This document shows, in pieces, positions 9,001-20,096 of a stretch of DNA of 64,000 nt; positions within the stretch are counted from its first letter, which is position 1; each line of letters begins with the position of its first letter. The notes beneath the pieces are model-generated. The model was not told where the DNA came from, made no database searches, and saw nothing but the letters and a program-made list of their open reading frames with translations. The DNA comes from Heracleum sosnowskyi (lineage: Eukaryota > Streptophyta > Magnoliopsida > Apiales > Apiaceae). The stretch lies in assembly GCA_030848705.1 (NCBI GenBank), contig CM061245.1, positions 58,988,006-59,052,005 on the forward strand. Direction: 5' to 3'. Made by a program: the position numbers and the translations under genes.

Positions 9001-11084
9001 AATAGCTCTATTTAGAAATAAGCAATCACATACAACATTTATCACATAGCACGTCCATCATCTAATTCACATAATTTCATATACTTCATATAACACATAG
9101 CACATTCTTGGACCGATAACTCTTATAATTATACACATTTAATAGCTACACACTTAACACAAACACTTTTCATTCACGTATGCATTCAGACTAGCATATC
9201 ATATCATATACAATTACCAAATAATGTTCATTTAATAGTTCTGCCGGAAATTCGACAGCACTTCCTCTATTTATATAATAATCCACCTGTTTTAAACTAA
9301 TATCAATAGCCAAGAATCAATTTAAAAACTAACAGATTTACATAACTTAACTTAATCAATCTGAACTCGCAACTATAAAATAACATACTCAACCCCATAT
9401 ATCATCTAAACACATAGCACTTATCAGTTCACATGCCACAATGCAATACCAAACTTATTATTAGAAAATAAACATTTAACTCCCAAGACAATCATAAAAA
9501 CCAATTAATAGTTCGACTCCAAGTATCAACCTTTTCATAGCATTCATAAACTCGATTGAGCAAATAGCATATCTAAGGGTCATCATAATACATTCACGAC
9601 TCCACAACAATTTACACAAGTCACATGACACGTAATAAAGTTGAAACTCTTTTTGGACGATATTTTGTCTTCCTTTTATAAAGATTTGAATATAACATCT
9701 ATGGATCGAAAATAATCATTATACCTTAATCTAATTATCACTAGATTAAATAAAATTAATCAAAACCAACCAATTCAATAAATCAAACAATTAATCAAAC
9801 CAGGTAAATAATAAAAAAAAATTTGAAAATATTAATTGAATTTGATTTATAATCAATCAAGATTAAATAATAATTAATTAAAAGAATTCACCAATCAACT
9901 ACTCAGTTAATTGGTCAATTAAATCAATTACATTATTATTTAGAATTGATTAAGAATAATCAAATTCAACTACTCTTTAACTCTAACAATTTTAAAACAA
10001 ATAATAAAATAAATAAAATAGATTTTTCGAAATTTCGGCATGACCCGTTCGTAAACAGGACTAACCAGAAATTTTGCATGTACTATGCTGCGCCCCCAAT
10101 CATAAGACGGATCACATAGTACAGCACAACAATAACCTGTATATTTGATAGTAATTAAACAACATAAATATCTCAACCATCACTACAACAAATCCCCAAA
10201 CTGGGAATCAAACCAGAATACTCAATCAATAGTACAACTAATTTACAACTCAAACTAAACTTTAAATACATCACTTGACAATATACAACTAACGATCACT
10301 CGAAACATTAACAAATTACGAAAATAAACTCCGTAATCCAACTCAACATACTAAAATGAACTACTAAAATAAATATGCTACTAAGATTTAAATTCTGCTG
10401 AACATAACTGAAAATTATCAGTAATTTATAAATAAAATCTGCACCACATTCTCCTTTACTAAAACAAATCCTGCAAAACCAATAAAATATTAAATACTAA
10501 TAAAACAATTAAACTTCGAAATTTATATATACTAACTAAATCAATTAACAACATTCACATACTATTTAAGATCGCACTCAAATAATTGACGCTACACGAA
10601 TATCACAATTACGGCACACACACACACACATATATATATATCTCAACCAACTATCACCATTTATAAACAATTAACTATTGCAATTAACTTTACTACACAA
10701 CACAAGTTAACTAAACAAAAACGAACTGCTAATTAGCATCCCATAATTAAAACGAATGTACTACTAATTATCACAAATATGAATTTATAATTAATTCTAC
10801 ACAACAAACTTATAAACAACATTTAAGTAGACAAAACGAATTTATACTTATCATGGATTAGTAAATAAAAACAATTATTAATTAATTACTAAAAAGATTT
10901 CATCAATACACAAATCAATAAAAACGAATTACTATTGCTACTAAAAAAACGAATTTGTAACTAGTTACTATAAAAACAAATTCATGAATACCACAGATTC
11001 ATGAGATAAAAATCAGATACAAAAAAACGAATTAAATCACACATATATATAAAATAAATACACGGTGGACTACAATTTATACCT

Positions 11085-11345
11085 CACCGGAATAGGGTGG
11101 TGCGGTGGCAGCAGTTATGGTGACCGGAAGAAGAAGACCGGAGAACAGCGGCCGGAGCTCTGACTGGACCGTGGCGGCGCGGCGGCGGAGTAGCAGCGGC
11201 TGCGCGCACGGAGGAACAGAAGTGGGGTGGTGTTGCGCGGTTTGCAGCGAAAAGCAGGGTGGAGGTGGCGATGGGCGGCGGGTAAGAAGACTGTACGGGG
11301 GGGTTCTTTCTTTTCTTTTTCAGTTTCTTTCCTTTCTGCCGAGTG
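11085..11345. other. GC-rich island inside the AT-rich O LTR
   Basis: About 260 bp rich in cgg/ggc (for example gtggcggcgcggcggcgg) interrupts AT-rich LTR sequence and is repeated at about 49545-49795 in the other LTR. Open frames exist on both strands but show only low-complexity composition. It could be a captured gene piece or a leader/promoter-proximal CpG-rich part of the LTR; I cannot tell which. Confidence 0.5.
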
Positions 11346-12020
11346 TTCTAGTTTCTTGATTTGGTTTTGTAAAACCAAAAAGAAATGGCTGAGTATGTTT
11401 GTATATGCGTGAGTTTGTGTGTATCAGTATGGGTGTGTGTGTTTGTAATTGTATACTATTAGAAATAGATTAGGTTGACTAATAGATAAGGATGAGGCCA
11501 CACTACTTTAATTAGCCCCTTAACTGAAATTTAGCGGAACTAATACGATACTGAAAAATGATTTTTTTAAAACGAATTAAACTATAACATAATTAAATTT
11601 AACTAATAAAATTATTTATATACTAAAATCATTCTAGGAATATTTAAATGCGCAAAATTCATAATTAAATGAATTTTGAACTAATTTACTTAAAACAATT
11701 ATGACGGGCTCAAATTTACTAATAATTGTCAAAAATAAATTTTTAATACATAATACCACCTCAAAAATCCACATAATATTATTTTAACATTTAATCATAT
11801 ATTGCAGCAAAATTTTCAATTTACTCAAAATAAATAAATATTACTATTTTTATTACTCAAATAAATAGGAAATTCGCACCTAATTTCCCAGATAAAATAA
11901 CCAGCTTTCACAAACATTTTTAAATAAAATACACACATAATTTTGTTCCTCCTCTTTGAGAAAAACAATAAAATATTTAAATAATAATATTAATAAACCC
12001 TGAAAATTTGGGTTACTACA

Positions 12021-13320
12021 ATCTACCCACCTTACAAGGATTCCGTCCTCGGAATCAGCTGAAGGTGTCACTAAGGTTCTTTTTATAACTTCCAACTCTA
12101 GTTGCATCCGCAATAATACTAACTCTTTAATCTTTGATACTCATTCTTTCTAGTCTGGTATTTTACCAGTTCCTCTATATAAGGTCAACCCGGTTGTACC
12201 ACTACACGTTACGCGTTACTAGTATTCTAATCGCATCTTGATCCGCTTTAACTCTTGGTAATCCTGCTTGGCATACTTCCAAGATTATTTGAGATAATCA
12301 GATTCATGATATTTTGAAGTGAAGAGATGTCGTATCATAACGAGTGTCCCACAATTATGGTTATCGAATTACGAATTTCAAAGCAAACATTTTTGAAATA
12401 AAAGATTCACTGAGAGACCAATATGATCAAATGAACCAATGTTGCGTGTCTTAGTTAAGATATTACTAAAGGTAATTAGCCTTCTTGTGATGCACAACAC
12501 ACAAGTGATGGCGTCCCATCAAACTTCTATCACACAGACAGATAGTCCTTGTGTCCCCTATAAATAGGGTTGTTCGTCTCAGCTGGAGTAGAGAAATATA
12601 AAAGGAGTCTAAAGTCAAATTAACAATCAATTGATGAGAAATTCTCATATACACCCCTGGATTACAACTGAACAGATTCCAAAGGTACTACTTCCGGAGA
12701 AAAGAATAACCGGAAAAGAAATTACTGGCACAATACGAGGAAATGATGATTTATCAATAATAGAGTTATTCACTATTGATGAAAATTAGAAATTCCAATA
12801 TCAAAACTTGACAGGGTTTTAGAAATCTGAAAACAAATAGGCATCAAGACAGCCTTTAGCACATTTGAAACCCAATAACAGGTGAACACAATTTCAAATA
12901 TAAATTCAGAAGGCGGAATATTTTCACAGACAAAAGTCTTACTTAAAGGAGTGTTAAATAATTTATTAAGAAGGAAGGTATTGTCAAGGTCTTCAGGTAT
13001 GTCTTCTTTATCAGCTCCTCTGATGGCTCGTCATTCGATTCTAGGTTCTTCTGCTACACGTCCTACGGTTATCGATATCATACGTCATCGTCGACCCGCA
13101 ATAGTCTCTGAAGATTCCACCACCTACATCTACAGATGCAAGGATTTCCATCCATCTTAGCTCAACTATCTCAAACGAGTACAATATCTTAAATTACTCA
13201 TTGGTACTATATCCAATAGTCCAACACGAACTCTACATGAGCTCTGACGTTCTTACTTAACTATACCCACACCTACACACTCTCGTTTCTAGTTTACTAT
13301 AACCCTGCTCTGATACCAAC
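12021..13320 (-). other. Element O internal region, no coding capacity
   Basis: On the minus strand this runs from the primer site (complement of 13307-13318, TGGTATCAGAGC, two bases from the LTR) to a purine-rich tract next to the left LTR. Near the end a short frame reads SEDGILVRWVD, similar in position and wording to the last residues of gypsy pol just before the polypurine tract, suggesting descent from a gypsy element that lost its genes. No protease, RT or integrase motif is visible, and I do not support the small plus-strand frame at 12882-13160. Confidence 0.75.
13307..13318 (-). other. Element O primer binding site (initiator tRNA-Met type)
   Basis: The complement reads TGGTATCAGAGC, two bases inside the end of the right LTR. 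This fixes the minus-strand orientation and makes the right LTR the 5' LTR. Confidence 0.88.
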
Positions 13321-13561
13321 TGTGACGCCCCCAAATCCTAAGGGGTCAGTGGATTTTGTCGTCACGCTAAAATCTCAATTACACAACCTGCTAAATATTA
13401 AAACCAAAACAAATGTAACATCTACGACCCCAACTCTACCAAGAATCTTTTAGGCTATAGTGCTAGAAACAAGAATCCAAACTTTAATAAACTTAAGCTT
13501 TCTCTTTACAACAATACTCTTTACATAAAATCTATAACACTGATATAACTTCGATGTGAAG
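13321..13561 (-). repeat. Element O right LTR, first segment
   Basis: 241 bp matching 7371-7611 with about one difference. It ends in tgaag (13557-13561), the left copy of the target duplication made by Sirevirus A. Confidence 0.92.
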
Positions 13562-14056
13562 TGTTATATATAATTACTGATGAGTGTTTATCAGTGTTTA
13601 AGCAACAGGTATTCATCAGAGTTTACTAGAAGCCAGTCAGAGTTTGATAAAGTCTGACGGGGTGAGAGTTTGCTAAAGCTGTCGGTGCTAACATTGAAGA
13701 TTCTAGAAGCAATATATCTTGAAGATGGAAAGAAGCAAGATATATTGAGACAGACAAGGAAACGGAACAGAAGACAGAAGCAATCCTAATTTGATATAAT
13801 TTGTATAGCTAATTTATAGGAATATCAATTAGAGATTGATTCTATGTAGCTATGTACTATATAAACACAGATAGGTTAACCCTAAAAGGGATGCGATTAT
13901 TGAAAACATTATTCTTGTAACCTAGCAGCTCTCTGTGATATTTTACATCACAAAGAGAAGAGTTATTTATATAATTCAGTTGTTGATTCATAAACAGTGT
14001 TCTTTATTGTTATTATCATAATTATATTGATTATATATTGTGTAATCGGCTTAACA
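13562..14056 (+). repeat. Sirevirus A 5' LTR
   Basis: Starts tgttatata and ends cggcttaaca, 495 bp, the same length as the 3' LTR. Two CAGAGTTT words (about 13617 and 13638) are copies of the element's dispersed motif in reverse complement. Confidence 0.95.
13858..13865 (+). promoter_or_regulatory. TATA box in the Sirevirus A 5' LTR
   Basis: tatataaa, preceded by gtac and followed by cacag, is the best TATA-like match in the LTR. It lies about 300 bp in, leaving roughly 165 bp to the LTR end for the transcribed part. Confidence 0.55.
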
Positions 14057-14058
14057 AT

Positions 14059-14070
14059 TGGTATCAGAGC
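14059..14070 (+). other. Sirevirus A primer binding site (initiator tRNA-Met type)
   Basis: TGGTATCAGAGC two bases after the 5' LTR end, complementary to the 3' end of initiator tRNA-Met, as usual for plant copia elements. Confidence 0.92.
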
Positions 14071-14119
14071 CAAGGCTGTTTAATATATACAGTTTATCGA
14101 TCTAAACACAAGTATAATC

Positions 14120-15238
14120 ATGGCTGACAACTCTCAGGAAGGTTCTAATGCAGGTTCGAATGCTCAGAAGGTTCAACCAACTTCTGTTAATCGATATGAG
14201 ACTATAAGGGTTCCAATTCTAAGACCAGTTGAATATCCAATATGGAAAGTGAAGATGACCATGTTTCTGGAAGCCACAGAACCAGAATACCTTGATAGAA
14301 TCAATGATGGTCCTCATATGCCAACTAAATTGTCACCTGTTATTACTGGTCAAGAACAAAAGACTGTTCCAAAAGAGAAGAAAGACTTGACTCCTGAAGA
14401 CATCTCATCAATTGCAAAGGATGCAAAGGTTAGACATTTACTCCATAGTGCCTTAGATAATGTCATGTCTAACAGAGTTATTGGCTGCAAAACTGCCAAA
14501 GAAATCTGGGATGTTTTAGAAGTCAGGTGTCAAGGAACAAGTGCAATAAAGAAGAATAGGAAAACCATTCTAACACAGGAGTATGAACACTTTGACTCGA
14601 GATCTAATGAAACTTTGACAGATACTTATGACAGATTTTGTAAATTGTTGAATGATTTGTCCCTGGTTGATAAAAAATATGAACTTGAAGAGTCAAATCT
14701 CAAGTTTCTGTTATCTCTACCTGAAAGATGGGATTTGAAGGCAACAACAATTCGAGACAATTATGATCTTGCAGAAACAGATCTTGATGAAATCTATGGG
14801 TTGCTCAAAACTCATGAATTGGAGATAGAACAAAGAAATAAAAGATCTGGAAAGAAGACAAAATATGTTGCTCTTAAAGTTGAAGAAAAGCCTGTCAAGA
14901 AGGAATCATCAAGAAAGAAAGCCAAAGGAAAGGCTTTAGTCATAAAATCTGACAGTGAGTCATCAAACTCTGATGATGGCTCAAACACTGATGATGAAGC
15001 TTTTGATTCTGAGGATGATGATGAAGAGATGATGAAAATGGCTGCTTTAATGGTAAAGACCTTCAAGAAAATGGGATTCAAGAACTTCAAGAAAGGAAAG
15101 AGATTTTCTAGGAGAGATTCAAACTCTGATAAGAGAAATTTCAGAAAGTCTGATGGAGGGAATACCAAGTCTGGAAAGAAAGACAAGTCTGAGATCCAGT
15201 GCTACAAGTGTAAAGAGATGGGTCATTATGCTCCATAG
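14120..15238 (+). CDS. Sirevirus A gag, ended by a TAG inside its zinc knuckle
   Basis: Gag forms the particle that packages element RNA. The ATG at 14120 lies 50 bases after the primer site. The N-terminal half has the copia gag core (YPIWKVKMTMFLEA, KEIWDVLEVRCQG, LLNDLSL). The second half is Lys/Ser/Asp-rich. It ends in a CCHC zinc knuckle, CYKCKEMGHYAP, directly before a TAG (15236-15238). The last Cys of the knuckle is the next codon after the stop, and the same frame continues without break into pol. The stop therefore falls one residue before the knuckle is complete. I read it as a nonsense mutation (CAG to TAG fits), though stop-codon suppression cannot be excluded. Several AAACTCTGA words lie in the Ser/Asp-rich linker. 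Confidence 0.88.
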   Translation: MADNSQEGSNAGSNAQKVQPTSVNRYETIRVPILRPVEYPIWKVKMTMFLEATEPEYLDRINDGPHMPTKLSPVITGQEQKTVPKEKKDLTPEDISSIAKDAKVRHLLHSALDNVMSNRVIGCKTAKEIWDVLEVRCQGTSAIKKNRKTILTQEYEHFDSRSNETLTDTYDRFCKLLNDLSLVDKKYELEESNLKFLLSLPERWDLKATTIRDNYDLAETDLDEIYGLLKTHELEIEQRNKRSGKKTKYVALKVEEKPVKKESSRKKAKGKALVIKSDSESSNSDDGSNTDDEAFDSEDDDEEMMKMAALMVKTFKKMGFKNFKKGKRFSRRDSNSDKRNFRKSDGGNTKSGKKDKSEIQCYKCKEMGHYAP

Positions 15239-18200
15239 TGCAAGAAAGGAAAATCTGAGAAAGCACTCATCACTAAAGGCAAGGACTGGGCAGACACTTC
15301 AGACTCAGATGAGGGAGCCAATTATGCCCTCATGGCAACTGTTAAAGATGAAGCTGAGTCATTTGAAAACAAGGGCATAAGGGAAAGTACCCTAGTCTTG
15401 GACAGTGGATGTTCAGGACACATGACTGGAAATAAAGCCCTGCTATCAGATTATGAGGAGAGAGCTGGCCCAAAAGTTTCCTATGGAGATGGCAACATAG
15501 GACGTACTATGGGATATGGCAATATTAATCTTGGAAGTGTCATCATCACAAATGTAGCTCTAGTCCCAGGACTCAAGCATGATCTGCTTTCTGTGAGTCA
15601 AATCTGTGACAGAGGATACCATGTAGATTTTCATACTGAACATTGTGAGGTTATCAGCAAATCTACTGGGAAAGTTGTTCTAGTTGGACACAGGCGCAAT
15701 AACATTTATGAAGCAAGTTTGGTAACAAACTCTGAAGGAAAAGCTGTGTGTCTATCTGCAAAAATGTCAAATGAAGAGAGTTGGAAATGGCATAAGAAGC
15801 TCTCTCATCTAAACTTGAACAACATCAATGAGCTGATTCGAAAATATCTTGTAAGGGGACTTCCAAAGTCAACACTCAGCTTAGATGGTCTATGTGATTC
15901 TTGTCAAAAGGCCAAGCAAAAGAAGTCATCTTTCAAGAGTAAATCTGAATCTTCAGTTGTGGAACCTTATCATCTTTTACATGTTGATCTCTTTGGTCCA
16001 GTGAATGTAATGTCAATGGGCAGAAAGAAATATGCTTTGGTAATTGTTGATGAATACACCAGATACACATGGGTGTATTTCTTAGCAAAGAAGGATGAAA
16101 CTGCCTTAACTTTGATGGATCATGTGAAGCAATTGGACAAAGGATCACAGCACAAAGTGAAAATTATCAGGAGTGATAATGGTACTGAATTCAGAAATTC
16201 TGAAATGGAAGATTTCTGCAAAGAAAGAGGAGTGAAGCAAGAATTCTCTGCACCTGGAACTCCACAGCAAAATGGTGTAGTTGAAAGAAAGAACAGAACC
16301 TTAATCGAAGCTGCCAGAACAATGCTTGATGAAGCAAAATTGCCAACTTATTTCTGGGCAGAAGCTGTTCAAACAGCTTGTTTTACTCAAAATGCTACAC
16401 TGATCAACAAGCATGGGAAAACACCATATGAGATGGTGAAAAATAAGAAGCCAAATTTGAAATATTTTCATATTTTTGGATGCAAGTGTTTTGTGTTGAA
16501 AACTCATCCTGAACAATTGACCAAGTTTGACTTAAAAGCTGATGAAGGAATTTTTGTTGGATACCCACTATCAACAAAAGCTTTCAGAGTCTACAATCTG
16601 AGAACTAAAGTGATCATGGAATCTATACATGTGTCATTTGATGACAAGAAAATAACTGGAATAGAAGATGAAGAATATCATGATCAACTTCGATTTGAAA
16701 ATGAAGATCTAATCTCTGATGACGTAAACTCTGATGAAGCAAATCCAACAAACTCTGATGAAGCATACTCTGAACCTCTACTGGTAAACACTGAGGAAAT
16801 TTCTCTGACAGAACAAAATAGAGAACCAGTCGAGGGGGAGCGTGAAGATACTTCAGAAACATCTCAAGATAATAATTCAAATTCTGAAAGTGAATCAGCT
16901 GAAGGATTTATCCCAAACTCTGAGTCAAACACTGAAAATCCAAACTCTGAGCAGTCCAATTCAGGGGGAGCCTCAGAGAATGTAAATTGTCAAGAAGAAA
17001 ATCAGGAGAGCATGGATCAAGGGGGAGGATCTAATACTGATAATAGAAGCCAATTACCAACAGCAAGAAGGTGGACACAAGCTCATACACCTGACTTGAT
17101 AATTGGAGATCCAGAAGCTAGCATAAGAACTAGGAGTGCTACAAATAATGAATGTCTATTTCATGCATTCTTATCTCAAACAGAGCCCAAGAAAGTGGAA
17201 GAAGCTCTTCAAGATGCTAATTGGATAACAGCTATGCAAGAGGAGTTAAATGAATTTGAGAGGAATGAAGTCTGGACACTTGTACCAAGACCAAAGAACA
17301 GAACTATTGTTGGTACAAAGTGGGTTTTCAGAAACAAAACAGACAGTGATGGAGTGATTACGAGGAATAAGGCTAGACTTGTGGCTAAAGTCTATTCACA
17401 GCAGGAAGGAATTGACTATGATGAAACCTTTGCTCCAGTTGCAAGATTGGAGGCAATAAGGATTTTTCTGGCCTATGCTGCTCACAAGAAGTTTAAAGTC
17501 TTTCAGATGGATGTGAAAAGTGCTTTTCTCAATGGGAAACTTGAAGAAGAAGTGTTTGTTGAACAACCACCAGGGTTTGTAGATCCCAAACATCCAGATT
17601 ATGTCTACAGGCTTGACAAGGCATTATATGGACTAAAGCAGGCACCTAGAGCATGGTATGAAACTCTAGCTCAATTTCTTTTAGAAAGTGGGTTCACTAG
17701 AGGTACAATTGACAAAACCTTGTTCTACTTTAATTCTGGTGATGATTTGCTGTTAGTTCAAATCTATGTGGATGACATAATTTTTGGGTCTACTAATGAC
17801 AAACTCTGTAAGAAATTTGCCAAGCTTATGCAGTCAAGGTATCAAATGAGCATGATGGGAGAGCTTAGTTATTTTCTAGGCCTACAAGTAAAGCAAACAG
17901 ATGATGGGATTTTTATCAATCAAGCAAAATATACCAGAAATCTTCTCAAGAAATTTGGTATGCTTGATAGTTCATCTGCTACAACCCCCATGGCTACTGC
18001 AACAAAGCTAGACAAAGACACAGGAGTCTCAGTAGATATGACAAACTATAGAGGAATGATAGGGTCTCTTCTTTATCTCACTGCAAGTAGACCAGATATC
18101 ATGTATGCAACATGTCTTTGTGCAAGATTTCAAGCAGACCCCAGAGAGCCACATCTAACAGCTGTGAAGAGAATTTTCAAATATCTCAAAGGAACCATAA

Positions 18201-18721
18201 CTCTTGGTTTGTGGTACCCTAGAGAATCAGAGTTTAAATTAATTGGTTACTCTGATGCAGATTTTGCAGGCTGTAAGATAGACAGAAAAAGTACAAGTGG
18301 AAGCTGTCAATTTCTTGGTGACAGATTAGTTTCTTGGTACAGCAAGAAACAGAAATCAATTTCCACATCCACAGCAGAAGCAGAGTATATAGCTGCTGGT
18401 AGCTGTTGTGCACAGATTTTATGGATGAAGAATCAATTGCTGGACTATGGATTAAGGTACTCTAAAATATCTATTTACTGTGATAATCAAAGTGCTATTG
18501 CTATGACAGGTAATCCAGTACAGCATTCCATGACCAAGCACATCAGCATAAGGTATCATTTTATCAGGGAACATGTGGAAGAAGGAAATATTGAGCTTCA
18601 TTTTGTGTCTACAGACCAACAGCTTGCAGATATCTTCACCAAACCTTTGAGTGAAGCTACCTTTACAAGACTGGTAAATGAACTTGGAATGGTCTCTGGG
18701 TTTGACAAGAGATACTGGTAA
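15239..18721 (+). CDS. Sirevirus A pol: protease, integrase, RT, RNase H
   Basis: This is the same frame as gag, open from just after the TAG; the first ATG is at 15332. Numbered from that ATG: protease LDSGCSGHM near residue 24; integrase zinc-binding WHKKLSHLN and LCDSCQKAK near 150-190, then catalytic Asp in HVDLFGP near 218, Asp in SDNGTEF near 281 and Glu in GVVERKNRT near 317; an acidic Ser/Asn-rich linker with many AAACTCTGA words; RT with KWVFRNK, MDVKSAFLNG, LYGLKQAPRAWY and YVDDIIF near 811; RNase H with YSDADFAGC, STAEAEY and YCDNQSAIA; and LADIFTK at the end. Two residues depart from Sirevirus B: LVAKVYSQ (Gly there) and SMTKHISIRYH (RTKHID there). The catalytic residues I can see are kept. 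Confidence 0.92.
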   Translation, partial: CKKGKSEKALITKGKDWADTSDSDEGANYALMATVKDEAESFENKGIRESTLVLDSGCSGHMTGNKALLSDYEERAGPKVSYGDGNIGRTMGYGNINLGSVIITNVALVPGLKHDLLSVSQICDRGYHVDFHTEHCEVISKSTGKVVLVGHRRNNIYEASLVTNSEGKAVCLSAKMSNEESWKWHKKLSHLNLNNINELIRKYLVRGLPKSTLSLDGLCDSCQKAKQKKSSFKSKSESSVVEPYHLLHVDLFGPVNVMSMGRKKYALVIVDEYTRYTWVYFLAKKDETALTLMDHVKQLDKGSQHKVKIIRSDNGTEFRNSEMEDFCKERGVKQEFSAPGTPQQNGVVERKNRTLIEAARTMLDEAKLPTYFWAEAVQTACFTQNATLINKHGKTPYEMVKNKKPNLKYFHIFGCKCFVLKTHPEQLTKFDLKADEGIFVGYPLSTKAFRVYNLRTKVIMESIHVSFDDKKITGIEDEEYHDQLRFENEDLISDDVNSDEANPTNSDEAYSEPLLVNTEEISLTEQNREPVEGEREDTSETSQDNNSNSESESAEGFIPNSESNTENPNSEQSNSGGASENVNCQEENQESMDQGGGSNTDNRSQLPTARRWTQAHTPDLIIGDPEASIRTRSATNNECLFHAFLSQTEPKKVEEALQDANWITAMQEELNEFERNEVWTLVPRPKNRTIVGTKWVFRNKTDSDGVITRNKARLVAKVYSQQEGIDYDETFAPVARLEAIRIFLAYAAHKKFKVFQMDVKSAFLNGKLEEEVFVEQPPGFVDPKHPDYVYRLDKALYGLKQAPRAWYETLAQFLLESGFTRGTIDKTLFYFNSGDDLLLVQIYVDDIIFGSTNDKLCKKFAKLMQSRYQMSMMGELSYFLGLQVKQTDDGIFINQAKYTRNLLKKFGMLDSSSATTPMATATKLDKDTGVSVDMTNYRGMIGSLLYLTASRPDIMYATCLCARFQADPREPHLTAVKRIFKYLKGTITLGLWYPRESEFKLIGYSDADFAGCKIDRKSTSGSCQFLGDRLVSWYSKKQKSISTSTAEAEYIAAGSCCAQILWMKNQLLDYGLRYSKISIYCDNQSAIAMTGNPVQHSMTKHISIRYHFIREHVEEGNIELHFVSTDQQLADIFTKPLSEATFTRLVNELGMVSGFDKRYW

Positions 18722-20096
18722 GATTCAAAATCTATACATGATTGATTTTATGCTCATGATTCTTTGCATGTGTTAACTGTTATTTGTACCAGTATGTTAA
18801 ACTCTGATAGTAAACTCTGTTAGTCATAAAGTGTCAGTCATACTCTGTCGGTTAAAGTCTGAAGTTAATCTCTGATGTTATACTCTGATTTTGATATTGT
18901 CTGAAACATTTGGACCGATGAAGAAACCTGTATGAAGCATGATTCTCAGTAAGTAATCATGAATCTTTCTGAATAATATATTATCTGATCTCAAAATGTG
19001 CAGTAAATTAACACAGCATGATACTGTCTCTATATTCATAGCATCTCTTAGTTTATTGATCCTATACACTGAGTCTGTATTAGCTGTTTGCACTTTCTCT
19101 CATAAATTAATTTTATTAACTGATGAAAAGTCTAAACTCTGATAATTAGTTGCAAATATTTCACCCTCCAATCAAAAGATGCCAAAAAGTGCACAAATTC
19201 CTTTGAGATCATGTTGTGCCTAGGAAGACCCAGGAACTTATTGTATGAAATAAGGGCTAAAATCTTTGATTTTTGGTGACTAGTGCCAACCACTGATTAC
19301 TGGAAAAATAAAAAATAAACAAAAAAAAAACAAAAAAAAACAAAAAAAAAACAAAACTTTGAAGGGGGTGAAAATAATAAATGTTAATAGTACAGAGTTT
19401 AGATGAAATCAGATTTTATTTTATACATGAGAGTTTGGACAACCAGTTTTTACTGATTTATTGTGTGAATTTTATGCACTTTAAGATGCTCTAAATATTT
19501 ATATTCAGTAAACTCTGCTATTTTACACACAATTTTTCACAACTGTGCATTGAGAGAAAAGAGATTATGAATAAAGAAGGAGGATTGATAAACACTGATG
19601 GACTGTGTACTCTACGCTGAGGTAATTTTATTTTAATCTCTGATGGTTAAAATTAATTATTTGTTTCAGACAGTTAACAATTTTTGAGAAAACATTCTTG
19701 AAACCAAAAGTGTATGATTGGTAACGGTTCTAATCAGTATTAAACAGAGAAAAGCTTGCTTGTCTAGGAAAGTGTAAAAGGCGGTAATTATTGTTGTTTT
19801 TACTGCGCATGCGCATTGGAAACTGTCAATTACTGCTGTCAGTCATTGCATGTGTGCCACGTGTCCCACTCACACAGTTAACGGAGTAAGACAGTTGTGT
19901 ATTAATGATTAAAAACTGTTCAGTTTTTCATTTCGAATTTCATATTTAAAAAATACACACACATACGTCTAAACCTTTCACATCTTACACCAATTCACAT
20001 CTATTGTCACACACACATATTCACAAACACTTTTCTACTTTCAAACTCTTTCAAGCTTTCGCATCTGTTTCTTTGTTCCTCTTTCATATCTTACTA
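18722..20096 (+). other. Sirevirus A spacer between pol and the env-like ORF
   Basis: About 1.4 kb without a gene. It holds a dense cluster of AAACTCTGA-type words (about 18796-18905, then near 19134, 19394 and 19507) and an A-rich run with single C breaks (about 19305-19365). Sireviruses are known to have a non-coding gap here. No splice signal stands out that would join the env-like ORF to an upstream leader. Confidence 0.75.

Larger units (their letters stand above)
7371..12020 (-). repeat. Element O left LTR (3' LTR), uninterrupted
   Basis: Full 4650-bp copy that serves as the reference for the split right LTR: 7371-7610 matches 13321-13561, 7611-10535 matches 24449-27363, and 10536-12020 matches 48905-50840. 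The LTR is AT-rich with no long reading frame. Short frames near 8512-8724 and 9970-10176 occur in both copies but resemble nothing I know. Confidence 0.92.

Noticed and set aside
12882..13160. 92-codon frame in the O internal region
   Set aside because: Opposite to element orientation and without recognisable motifs.
18722..20096. A possible hidden exon between pol and the env-like ORF of Sirevirus A
   Set aside because: Sireviruses have a non-coding gap here and I see no protein-like frame.
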